In this document: piece after piece, positions 12,167 to 22,259 of the stretch
How the letters are laid out: every line of letters starts with the position of its first letter
Position numbering within the stretch: the stretch's first letter is position 1
Program-made: the position numbers and the translations under genes
NCBI GenBank assembly: GCA_016508695.1
Contig: VNKQ01000002.1
Span: 744,001 to 808,000, forward strand
Direction of reading: 5' to 3'
From: Hyphodiscus hymeniophilus
Taxonomy: Eukaryota > Ascomycota > Leotiomycetes > Helotiales > Hyphodiscaceae
DNA: 64,000 bases
Notes under the pieces: model-generated
Seen by the model: only the letters and a program-made list of their open reading frames with translations
Databases searched by the model: none
What the model was told of the DNA's origin: nothing

Positions 12167-15100
12167 ATGTTCCAAATCGACCAGAATAGCCTCCCGTTCG
12201 TCAGAACAAGGCACGCTTTAATTGCCATCGACCTGCAAAACGACTTCATCTCTCCCAATGCTACAATACCTGTGTTACATCCTCCTGGCTTGGTCGATAG
12301 CATAACCAACCTTGCTTCGAACTTCCGAAGGTCTGGAAACGTGATATGGATCCGCACTGTATTCGAAGCCTCTCGACCTGTGAACGGTGACGGAACTAGC
12401 GAAAGTGTTATAACGGCTGCGGAGCTACCAGCAGCCCGCAGTGGAGGAGACAAACCCGAACTAAAGGAACGACCTTCTCAGAGATTGATCGAACGCTTTG
12501 CAAAGCTTGCAGACTCCATTGGGGAATCATCGGAGAAAGCAGCGAAAGCAGAATTGCAAATCGACGAGGAGGATCAAATATCCGAAATCTTTTTGACTCT
12601 AGAACCTGGACAAATCCCTCATGCCGTATTGCCGTCATCGACTGGAGCCAGTTTCCCTGACTCGGTAGGTCGGGCTCTGGATGGGAATAATGACGTGGTT
12701 TTACAAAAGACTCATTATTCGGCGTTCAAAGACGGAAGTCTTGTCCAAACGCTGCGGGCTAAGTTCGTCACTGAAATATACCTTTGTGGCGCTCTTACCA
12801 ATATCAGTGTATATGCAACTGCAATGGATGCTGCAAGGCATGGCTATGTCATTACTATAGTTGATGATTGTCTGGGCTACAGAAGCAAGGCTAGACACGA
12901 CGAAGCATTGAGAAAACTTATTGAATCCACCGGATGCGACATAGTAACCAGTACAGATCTCATCTCGGATATCAAGGAAAGAGAAAGAACTCAAAGAATG
13001 GCAAGCCCACTACCAAGTCGATATCCTCGTGCAAACAAACCGTCACAAGAGAAGGATGGAAACCTAGATAGTTTGATGGCGAGCTTGAACTTGACATCTG
13101 ATGGTTCCTCAATCCCGCGATTGAGTGCAGCTCCTACTGGACAGCCCAGATCTGTTGTAGAACCGTATGGAATCTCTGGATCACCGACTTCAATCGAACA
13201 AGCTGAAGAGCTGAAGCTGCCCACAAGAACACCATCAACTGAGGTAAAAAGGGAAAGAGTGAAGAACAAAGTCAAAACTCGACGACGGCATTCCAAGTCT
13301 GGTGCTAAGGATGCTGTTGTTGGAGAGCCGTCGGGAGCATCGGTAGGTGATAAAAGCTCAGGCGCTGCAACATCTGTAGCTTCAGTTGCAACCTTGCAAA
13401 CATCGGGAAAGGAGACTTTAGCATCCTCGGAGAAAGGAGTAGACACCAAAAACTCCGAGGACCAGCGTGAGCTTGCATTTCCAGCTATTCGATAAATGAA
13501 GTTGTTGACTGATGGGTCTTCTAGATATTGACATATCGAGAGCATCGTTTGAGTCTAGCAACAGTCTTGTAAACAATGACCTACCGGCAAAACCTAGGAA
13601 AGGAAAGGAGAAGGAGCAAATCAGCGCTGGGAGTCTAAACATCGACGACGAAATTGGGAAAATGAGCAATTCATTGGTAGAGGATGATCTACGAGGACTT
13701 TGTGAAGGAGACACAAGAATCTTTCACGACCTTCTCGACAGTGATATTGCGGAAAGTATCTTCGAAAGGGTTCGGGATGAGGTTCGATGGCAGAAAATGT
13801 CTCACCAAGGTGGCGATGTTCCACGACTAGTTGCCGTGCAAGGAGAGATTGGGGAGGATGGGAGCATCCCAATATATCGTCATCCAGCCGATGAATCGCC
13901 CCCGCTTCTTTCGTTCACCCCGGTGGTGTCAGAAATTCGAAAACGAGTGGAACAAGAGTTGGGCCATGCTGTCAATCATGTCTTGATCCAATTCTACAGA
14001 GACGGCAATGACTACATCTCAGAACATAGCGATAAGACGCTAGATATTGTTCCCAAAACGTTCATCGCGAACGTGAGTCTAGGTGCTCGAAGAACCATGG
14101 TCTTTCGAACGAAAAAGACGCAGAACTTTTACGATGAATCCCAGAATTCTCAGACTGTTCAGCCGCGTCAGGCTACCAGAGCTCCACTCCCACATAACTC
14201 GATGTGCAGAATGGGCCTGGTTACGAACATGCGCTGGCTGCACGGAATCCGACAAGACAAACGTATGACTTCTCAGAAGTCTTTCGAAGAGCTCGCTTTC
14301 GACGGAGCTCGAATCTCCTTAACCTTCAGGAAAATCGGGACCTTCCTTTCCAAAGACCAGACTCGAATATGGGGCCAAGGAGCTACGTCCAAACTCAAAT
14401 CTCATGCAGAGACAGTGGTCAATGGCAAGGATGTCGAGTCCGAAAAAATAATCAGAGCATTTGGGAAGGAGAACCAGGCCAGCGAGTTCGATTGGAAGGA
14501 GCATTATGGTCAAGGATTTGATGTCCTTCACATTGGGAATTCGCCAAAGTTGTTTCTGACCGGCGACAAGGTTGCCGATTTGAGGGTCAAGTTGATGTTG
14601 GCAGAGTATGGGCTTGAGTGGAGTGAAGCGAAGCTTTCCCCACCCTTCCACTGGGAAGGTGGGACTCCTTTGAAAGACGCACCAACCATCCCTGACACGG
14701 TCAGGTTCGTTGACAACGATCTGAGCAAGTCGGCAGTTGAAGGAGATTTAGCTATCATGCTGTACCTCGATGTTGTTTATGGCTCCAAATCAGACGCCGC
14801 TGCAAAGTCCCAGCTTAATGTTGCGAAAAAGTTCTCCCGTTTCCAGCGATGTGGTGAGCTGTTGAAGATTTGGCGGGACCAACCGTTCAGCGTGAAGCCT
14901 TTCCGCAAGGAAATGAAACTCTGGGATGCCTTTGCGGCAGAGGCACCGTTTATTGCTGGCGAGACCATTACATTGGCGGATTATGCTCTCTGGCCATTAT
15001 TGGAGGAAATTCAGACGGAGTGGAATACCTTCGATGAATTTAAGAACTTGACGGCTTATCACAAGCGCCTGAAGCAGTCCAGTAAATTTGTCAAAGCTCT

Positions 15101-15248
15101 GAGTGCAGAACACAAACTATCGCAGACCAAACTCGAGAAGCAACCAGAAGCGAAAGTGGAGAAAAAGCCGGTACAAACAGACGGCGGAGGGAAGAAAGAG
15201 GTTAACAAAGGTAGGAAGCCAAATTTCAAGGGCAAGAAAGTGTTATAA
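12167..15248 (+). CDS. Isochorismatase-like / AlkB-like dioxygenase / GST-like fusion protein
   Basis: A 1007-aa multidomain protein from two exons, 12167-13466 and 13525-15248. A 58-nt intron (GTGAGC to TTCTAG) joins two frames that would otherwise look like two genes. Residues about 10-275 form an isochorismatase-like (cysteine hydrolase) fold with Asp22 in AIDLQNDF and Lys181 in VVLQKTHYSAF, but the usual nucleophile Cys is Ser214 in LTNISVYATAMDA. A basic low-complexity linker follows. Residues about 520-710 are an AlkB-like Fe(II)/2-oxoglutarate dioxygenase with His601-x-Asp603 in SEHSDK, distal His673 in WLHGIRQDKR, and Arg696 and Arg702 spaced as in AlkB. Residues about 765-950 resemble N- and C-terminal GST domains, ending in a Lys-rich tail. 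Likely a nucleic-acid or protein demethylase with accessory domains; substrate unknown. An in-frame ATG exists at 12074, but the fold starts right after 12167. Confidence 0.85.
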
Positions 15249-16221
15249 GTATTCGGGAGACGTACTGGCGAAATTTCCGCGGGAAGCGATGATACAAATA
15301 TCTGGCGTCGGCTTCAAAATACGGTTATGAGGGAACAAGGCGCTGTAGGACGGTCATCTTATGGATCGATGGGATTCTTCAAGGCGGAGTAAAAAATGAT
15401 GGCTAGTGGTAGTGATTATAGTGAAGTTTTGATTTGGCACGCATGAAGACTTTGCCTGGACTTCTCGATGACTTGCAAGAGTGCTCTCGTCCCGAACTTT
15501 GAAGAGCCATTTCCTATATGCTTGCTGCCGAAGGATCTCCATGGAGACGACGTGACCCTAATTTTCTCACCGTCCCGGGTTTGGCAAGGTCCGAGAACAT
15601 ACAAAACTAAGTTGGTTGGTATCATCAAAAAGAATACACAGCGTTGTGCAAAGTCCGGACCGCAATCTCGGTATGAGATGAGCCATGTCTATAAAAGAAG
15701 CAGTCCAGCCTTGAGCAGGCCAATGAGAGATTGATCCCCTCTACCGGTACCCCTATTTGAGCAAATTAGGCGACCCAATTGAGTGGACCTTTATGCCAGC
15801 CCTTCGCGGCGAATCTTGGACGCAGCTCAATATGGAGCTTCAACACTAAATATTCAATGAGCATCATATTGACAGGCCGAGTCCAAGTCTTGCGTTTCAC
15901 TCATCATCTTCCTTCTTTGCTAAGACGAGGTAGACAAGCTTCAATGGTATTTTGTAAGCCCTGTCATGTGCTTCAGCGGTCTCTCGTTGACATGCCTCGG
16001 CCCAAGACATGGACCGCTTACCCCGGATTTGGACAACTCAAATGTCATATTGAACCATAAACAGAAGAACTGCGACATACAACCCCCTTCTCTCAACCTC
16101 AGGACACAGAAGACAACTCCTCGAGTGGCAAGTTTTTCTATACCCAAAGTAAATATCTGTCCTAACCTCTCCGTCCAGCCAGCTACACACCTCCGCTCTG
16201 CTTCCTCAAGCCGAAACAGCA
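15249..16221. other. Intergenic stretch
   Basis: Nothing supportable is seen. The final 150 bases are likely promoter and 5' UTR of the dienoyl-CoA isomerase gene (CT-rich, with an in-frame stop-free but domain-free lead). Confidence 0.5.
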
Positions 16222-17129
16222 ATGGCTTCTTACAAGCACTTCCTAATTGACAAGCCGCTCCCTTACGTAGCACACGTCCAGATCAACCGCCCCCAAAAGC
16301 TAAATGCCTTCTTCGACGAAATGTGGCTTGAATTCAAGGTGGTCTTCGACACCCTCTCTATCGATTCCGACGTCCGCGCCATCGTGTTATCGGGGGCTGG
16401 AGACCGCGCATTCACAGCTGGTCTAGACGTTCAAAAGGCTAGCCAGGGTGGGCTATTGAAGCAAGCAGCGGACAAGACCACTGATGGAGCGAGGAAGGCG
16501 GCTGTCATGAAGAGAGAGATCGAGACATTTCAGAGCTGTATAGCCAGTGTTGAGAAGTGTGAAAAACGTATGTCTCCCTTGGGAAGATGGATGAAGGGTT
16601 TGCTCGACTGTGTTGGGGACTGATTATGTCTGTAGCTGTTATCTGCGTTCTGCATGGAATATGCTTCGGCCTCGCCCTCGACATCTCCACCTGCGCTGAC
16701 GTACGGATCGCCAGTGCCGACGCAAAAATGTCCATCAAGGAAGTAGACATCGGGCTGGCCGCTGACATTGGCACACTTACACGGATGCCAAAAGTCGTTG
16801 GATCATTCTCATGGGTAAAAGAGGTAGCGCTATCAGCGCGAGTGTTTGGAGCTGAAGAAGCGTTACGTGTGGGATTCGTGAGCCAGGTCAAGGAGAATAA
16901 AGCAAAGGCCATGGAGGCGGCTATGGAGATGGCGGCGTTGTTGGCTTCGAAAAGCCCGGTGGCCGTGCAGAGTACGAAGGAGATTCTCAACCATGCGAGG
17001 GATAATACTGTGGCGAGTAGTTTGAGATATACGGGGGTTTGGAACAGTGCGGCGCTTCAGACCAGTGATGTGGAAAGGGCTATGATGTCGGGGATCAAGA
17101 AGACGAGGCCTACTTTTGAGAAATTGTGA
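16222..17129 (+). CDS. Delta(3,5)-Delta(2,4)-dienoyl-CoA isomerase (ECH1/Dci1-like)
   Basis: Crotonase-superfamily enzyme of 279 aa that moves double bonds of dienoyl-CoA during beta-oxidation of unsaturated fatty acids, in peroxisome or mitochondrion. Exons are 16222-16567 and 16636-17129, and the 68-nt intron splits a Pro codon. Oxyanion-hole blocks are GAGDRAFTAGLDVQ and VLHGICFGLALDIS. The three acidic residues that define the dienoyl-CoA isomerase subgroup are present with the spacing of rat ECH1: Asp131 (ALDIS), Glu151 (SIKEVD) and Asp159 (LAADIGTL). A plain enoyl-CoA hydratase would lack Asp131, so the assignment is specific. The C-terminus is FEKL, at best a weak peroxisomal PTS1, and no clear mitochondrial presequence is seen, so location is open. 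Confidence 0.92.
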
Positions 17130-17507
17130 GGATTGTGGGTATGTGTATATATGCTGGTTTGAATATCGGAAGCTAAATCAGGAGCTGACAACCAAAGTCT
17201 AACAGTAAGCTCTGTGCAAGGCTTGCATGGAACGCTTCCTGCTGTCAAGTATATCAAAAGAGAGCAACAGGAGACCTTTGCTAAGCGAAGCAAGCCTCTA
17301 AGGACATGAGGCAGCAGCCTTTTTTATGAAGTCGGTTCAAGTTTGAAAACTACATTTTTGTTCTTAAGCTCGGCATATGCTTCAGCAGTTGATTCGTAAC
17401 TTCAATCTGTCTAACCTCAACCTCACATGAGCTGTGAGAGGAAATTCAAAGCGACTCGTCCTTGTCCTTGTCCCTTCCGGCCATCCTTTAAACTGCCACT
17501 CATTCCG
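17130..17507. other. Short convergent intergenic stretch
   Basis: Separates the 3' ends of two converging genes. Nothing is seen except 3' UTR-like sequence. Confidence 0.5.
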
Positions 17508-18267
17508 TCAACTAAAACCAGACTCCCCACCAAGTTCATCACAGACTGCTTTCCAGCCTTTCCCATTCACAACTTCCCACCTCTTTTCCCTATCCCCCAC
17601 TGCTTCCTCGACACTAACTGCCCATCCGAAGCTCCCCACCTCCTCCCGCTCAACTCTCAGCCATCCCCTCCACCCAAAATTGACATCTCCGCCCACTCCC
17701 CCATTCACAATCGTTCCAAACCATTCTCGACCTTTACTCCCATGTTCTCCATACAGCATATAGCTCTCCACACTCTCCAACGTGACTTTCAGATTACTAG
17801 GCGTCGGACGGAAGACATGGATATGTTGGAGTTCTGAAACGGGTACTTTTAGATGAGAAGGCGAGAACCTTCCATCTAAGTCTACTAAGGCAATGGTACC
17901 GTGAAGCTTGGTTAGGAGGATGGTCAGGAGATGATAGAGCAGGGGAAGGCCACGGCCTGTGATGTTGAGCTTGGAGTTGCTGCCATGCTGCCGCCAGAGG
18001 TCATCTAGGGAGGGGATTCCAGTGCGCGAAGGGCGAGGATTTGCAATTGTGCGGAGTTCTTTGAGGATCTGGACCAAAAGTTGGGTTAGTTGGAAACTGA
18101 GGGAAGAGGATGAGACTCATGAGAGACGTGGAAGTGAACGCCCTTATCGATAAGAAACAGCGTCCTTGGACAACAAAGGTACCTACATCGTCCAAACTCC
18201 CCTCCTCATTTGCAATTTGATTCAAAAGTCGTGCCCCAAACAGCTGTGCAGCAGTCACGGCCGCCAT
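17508..18267 (-). CDS. Putative Rad51-paralogue-like protein (XRCC2-like), degenerate Walker A
   Basis: Minus-strand gene of 213 aa from exons 18267-18187 and 18068-17508. The intron starts GTAGGT, has a CTAAC branch-like site and ends in CCAG. The order of blocks recalls RecA/Rad51 paralogues of the XRCC2 type: a lead helix (LLNQIANEEGSLDDILKE), GIPSLDDLW, a beta strand where the P-loop should be (LNITGRGLPLLYHLL), a Walker-B-like strand (TIALVDLDGRF), then IHVFRPTPSNLKVTLES, which matches the strand and helix after it in XRCC2. The G-x4-GK-[ST] P-loop is absent and no alternative splice restores it. If correctly assigned it would act in homologous recombination without ATP hydrolysis. It could instead be an unrelated fungal protein; the family call is inference. 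It shares a 59-bp divergent promoter with Som1. Confidence 0.5.
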
Positions 18268-18326
18268 CTACACGTCTGGCTCTATTTTCGCGTCTTCGAG
18301 CCAGCCCACATCTGCCTTCTAACCTA
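18268..18326. promoter_or_regulatory. 59-bp bidirectional promoter between Rad51-like gene and Som1
   Basis: The two start codons face away from each other and are only 59 bases apart. Both genes therefore must share core promoter elements or have overlapping 5' transcripts. No TATA box is visible. Confidence 0.55.
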
Positions 18327-18649
18327 ATGGCGCCACCCCTCGAAAGCTGGCCGGCGTGGCAGCTCCCCTCCAGAACACAGGCGACGATGAAAGACACGAA
18401 ACGGAAAGGCTTCGATGGCGATCTGAAGGCTTGTGAGTTGCTGGAGTTGCTGCAGTATGATTGTAGGGTGGAGAATCCGGAGAGGAGGGAGAGTGACGTT
18501 CACTGTTGGCCGATTGTTAGGTTGTTCAGACGGTGAGTCCCGGGGCTGATGGTCTAGTGGGAGAGACTGAGTTCGTCAGGTGTCAGGATCGAGATGGGAA
18601 ATTTATGGTTGAGACGACTGCTTGGGAAGGGGAAAAGAAGGGTGGATAA
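18327..18649 (+). CDS. som1: Som1, mitochondrial inner-membrane peptidase (IMP) complex factor
   Basis: Small mitochondrial protein of 91 aa from exons 18327-18532 and 18580-18649, with a 47-nt GTGAGT intron ending in GTCAG that splits a Cys-preceding codon. In yeast Som1 binds the Imp1/Imp2 inner-membrane peptidase and is needed for processing of some substrates. The fungal Som1 pattern is visible: MAPPLESWPAWQLP at the start, then LKACELLELLQYDCR, HCWPIVRLFRRCQDRDG and FMVETTAWE. Conserved cysteines in YDC, HCWP and RRCQ fit a twin-Cys intermembrane-space protein. Neither exon alone shows the whole motif set, which supports the intron. An upstream in-frame Met at 18210 is rejected because it would overlap the neighbour's first exon and lacks similarity. 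Confidence 0.88.
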
Positions 18650-18987
18650 TGGAAGGGTGCTTAGGAGAATTTCGGAAGTTGGCAATGCAGTTTGGCATCG
18701 AGATCATCGCGAGAAGAGTCTCAGCATGAATCAATATGCGAAGGAAGAACTGTGATCGAAAGCAGTCGCATATATTCTGCAGCGTAGAGACGCAGGGTCA
18801 AGTCAAGGGTGGGTGAGATCAAGCGCTTTGAGGCAGGCATAGAATGGCAACTGTTGTACAATGTTATCTGGACCAGCTACGCTGGTCTGTTATGCTCCTC
18901 GCACGATGCAATGTAGTTAGTTGTATGATCATTCCTTCCCAAACTCCGTCGCTAATGTGCAAGACTCTCAAATATCGACACAACTCA
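18650..18987. other. Convergent intergenic stretch
   Basis: About 340 bases between the 3' ends of Som1 and TAF8. Nothing else is seen. Confidence 0.5.
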
Positions 18988-19979
18988 TCATATCCTCTCA
19001 CCCTCCGCTTGATCAAGAGCAGCAGATCTCTTCCTATCAACCGGCTTTCTGAAATATTGGCTTTCAGAATTGACAATCATGCTACGATCATCATCCTGAT
19101 CAGCCATTGGCGCAGTGTGTTGTTTGCGAGTATTTAGACTCTCCATCGTCTTCTCCCACAACTCGTGGCGCAACTTGCTCTTGGGATCTTTATTCGCCAC
19201 CCGCTTCACGTCTTTCTCTCTGCCAGCTTTACTGATTTTGACAAATCGACGTAATGCTTCTTCTGCTTGTCTCGCCGATTTCGCAGCCTCCTCGCGAATT
19301 TTCCTTGGATCCTTCTCCCGCGAGGACTCCTTCTCTGTCCATTTGTATGTATGCTTGCTGGGGAATGTTGGAAAGTGTCTGGGTACATAGTGTCTGGCGT
19401 TTTTATCGCTCTCTCCATTAAGTTCCACGCCCAATAGCTTTATCAGATATGTCTTATTCACTCCTTCTTCGGGCACAGGCGGCTCTTCTTCTTGCGCTTT
19501 CAGCGGTGCGACCGGTGGTTTGAGATGAGGTTCGATGGATGCTGTAGGAAGAGAGAACTTATGCAACGCATACTCGAAGTCCAGTGGCAGAGTTTCATGG
19601 CGCCTACTTAGCAGCATCGGGGCCCTAATTTCGGAGAGAAAGTGAGAGGCATCTGTTTAAGTTAAAATAGGCGTTATCAAACCTCGTGGAGATACTGACA
19701 TGCATCTACTTGTTCGCATAGGGCCTCTAGAGCTTCTGCTGAAGCGCCAGAGAATCCAACATGCTCCAGAATAATTGCGACTGAGCGCGACAGGAGGTCC
19801 CGAGGGGTATCATCGAACATTGGTGTCGGTTTGATGTTTGCCATGGATAGATTATCTTCTGGGGGTGGTGTTTGTGGTAAAACGGGTTCTATGCAAATCT
19901 TTTTGCTAGCATGTTCATCTTGACTACCTCCATCGCTGGGAGTCGATCGCTTTCGAGAGATTGGCGAAATGGGCGCCAT
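18988..19979 (-). CDS. taf8: TFIID subunit TAF8
   Basis: Subunit of the general transcription factor TFIID, nuclear, 314 aa. Exons on the minus strand are 19979-19700 and 19652-18988; the 47-nt intron (GTCAGT to AAACAG) splits a Tyr codon. Residues about 55-105 form a histone fold of the Bromo_TP class (LLSRSVAIILEHVGFSGAS through HFLSEIRAPMLLSRR), which in TAF8 pairs with TAF10. Next comes the TAF8 C-terminal block, TLPLDFEYALHKFSLPTAS, and about 60 residues on, the HFPTFPSKHTYKWTE segment that is diagnostic of TAF8. A Lys/Arg/Glu-rich helical tail follows. The start is the first Met, followed by a basic and Ser/Pro-rich lead with an RKR motif that may serve as an NLS. It is divergent from Cox9, 311 bp apart. 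Confidence 0.93.
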
Positions 19980-20290
19980 GATTGCTGTTTGTGCTTGCGT
20001 AGAGTTCGAGTGATGTTACCGAAGAGGTATCAAGTCTCTTACTTCGCAAGAGTGACCGTCACTCATCGAGCTGAAAGCGAACTGTCCAGACTCGAGCGAC
20101 CGGTATTGAATTGCTTGAACTTCCCCGCCTCGTGATGTTCAGATTGAAGTCGCAGCCTCGAGCGGAACCGATTTATGGCACGTGATCGTACTAGCTTCAA
20201 GATCATGCGAGTTCGCGAACTACCTCTCTCCTTCTCAAGACAAGAATCACGATCGAGAACCCAGCCACAAAGTTCACGACTCACACAAAA

Positions 20291-20748
20291 ATGGCAATTA
20301 AACCAATTACCGGTGTAAGTTACCCTGAGTGCCTTCCAGAGGTTCAATGAATCTCTGGACCCCTATGTGAAAGCTTCCCGGATCATGAGCTGACTTTGTA
20401 TCTAGATGCTCCGACGAGGCCTTGTCCTTGACCTCAGCGTCGCCTTTGGTAAGTAATTATCGACATCGAATCTCGCTAGTCCGGCAGGAAATATGGATTT
20501 GAAAAGCCTTACTGCGTTGGAACATTATCAATAGCTTCTTGGAGATGACTCTGACGAAACCCCCGACAGGTCTCGGAACATCATTCGGCTACCTCTACTG
20601 GTATGTTATACACCGTGAATGAATCTGTCCTTCAAAGTCTGGATCTGATTGTCTCTGCAGGTACGGATATCATGTCCCAGCAGTCCGCAAGCGAGATTTA
20701 TTCTATTCGAAGTTGGAAGAGCAAAGAGCAGCGAATGCAGCGGCATAG
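20291..20748 (+). CDS. cox9: Cytochrome c oxidase subunit 9 (Cox9/COX7A-like)
   Basis: Nuclear-encoded single-span subunit of mitochondrial complex IV, 61 aa, spread over four exons: 20291-20314, 20406-20448, 20570-20600 and 20661-20748. All junctions keep frame, with donors GTAAGT, GTAAGT and GTATGT. The protein starts MAIKPITGMLRRG, has one membrane helix (LVLDLSVAFGLGTSFGYLYW) and a matrix-side YHVPAVRKRDLFYSKLEEQ tail, matching fungal Cox9. Exon 1 is only 24 nt and exon 3 only 31 nt, so a plain ORF search misses the gene completely. It is divergent from TAF8. Confidence 0.95.
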
Positions 20749-22259
20749 ATGGGCTGGACGATGAAAGAGGGGTAGATTGTCTGATGGGCGTATTGGGCAC
20801 TGATCAAGGGTGGTGGATGAGTGTGACAGAGACTTGGAAGAGCTTCAAGCTGTACATTACCACTTTACGAGAATTGGCAATGCATACCTGTTTCCGGAAG
20901 TGTTGGCCCGGCTGAGTCCTGGTGAGATATGAAAGCAAGGCTGAGCTGCAGGAGTTCTGGCAGCTACTTGGGCTGGACAGGATGTTTCACGCGAGTATGA
21001 TATCCAGTTTGATTTATGATGCAAATGTTGAAGCTCATTGCCCTATCGCTGAGCAATTGGATAATTCGGAATTGAAGCAGAACCCCACTATGGAAACGTC
21101 TTCAGACAAATAAGATGCGAATATCAATGTCGCATCAGAGATTGTTGGAGTCTGTACTTTGATCAGTCAGATACTTTGATGGCGGGACAAAGTCCTCATA
21201 ACAAGGTCTAGTTATACGGTTCTCGAGCGCTCCTTGTAGGAAGCCGACTCCGATGGACGGCATGTTACTGCCCATAATGCCGGTAGTTCCTTACGAGTTC
21301 ACTTCAGAATTCTTTCATGTCTGTTTCTCTCGGCCCTGCGCATCCCTTCCGGTGGAAAGGCCTTCTGAACAAATATGCGCAGTTGTACAAGTACATCCAA
21401 CTATCAGAATTTGATTTACTTTGCTACTTTACCTGGTCGTTTCAAGTACTCGTAACATTTTGCTGGAACAAGTTAATGGCGATTTACGCTATAAGATAAG
21501 GAAGCAACGTGGAGGCATTCTTTGCCATAATGCAGTTGAACATCACCCCTGCTTTCTACTTGAACTTTGATGCAACGAGCATTTTGGCAGATTCCGACGC
21601 CATACTGCTGTATGAAAACAATTTCAGGACCATGGATTCTAGCTGCACTCGACGACCCCCTTTAGAACTTTTATGAGAAACCCTCTGGAGTTCAATGATA
21701 CATGGGATTGTACTTTTGAACAACACCTGAGGTCAGAACGTGAGCTGATAGCAAGGCACTGCTTCTTGTTTACGTAGAGCAACTACAAGCTCATTCAATA
21801 GAGCTGCGTAGTGGGCGGAGGGAATCCTCACGCCGAAATCACTAGTGCATATCAATTATTTTCATGAGACAATCTACTGAATCAGAGTGAGCCTCAAAGC
21901 TTCATAGAAAATACCCTGCTTCTGGACGTCGACTATTCGGATCCACGGCAGCTTGAGAACAAGACAGCTTTAACGGACGGCCCCAGTACACTTTTTGGTG
22001 TTGAATGCGAAAAATGCGACAGCGACCTCATACGAATATCAAAACACAAGATAACCGTACCACAGAAACAAACTCTAAACAATTCAAAAACGTTGTTCCT
22101 TATGTTATGCCCCTCCCCTCCTCTAGCTCCTCTCTCAGCAATATGGAGCTAGCGTAAGCGAGAGGCGCTAATTTTTGCGCACTCAAGAAATTGCTCGATC
22201 TCGATGCCATCCTGAACTGACGACTGAGCATTTCGACAGCAACGCCCACAACTTCCAAC
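20749..22259. other. Intergenic stretch upstream of RACK1
   Basis: About 1.5 kb with no supportable gene. Short plus-strand frames at 20922 and 21317 have no domain. The last 150 bases are pyrimidine-rich, as often seen in promoters of ribosome-associated genes. Confidence 0.5.

Noticed and set aside
13495..13512. Two separate genes (hydrolase and AlkB) instead of a fusion
   Set aside because: Only 16 bases would separate stop and next ATG, and a consensus intron joins the frames in phase.
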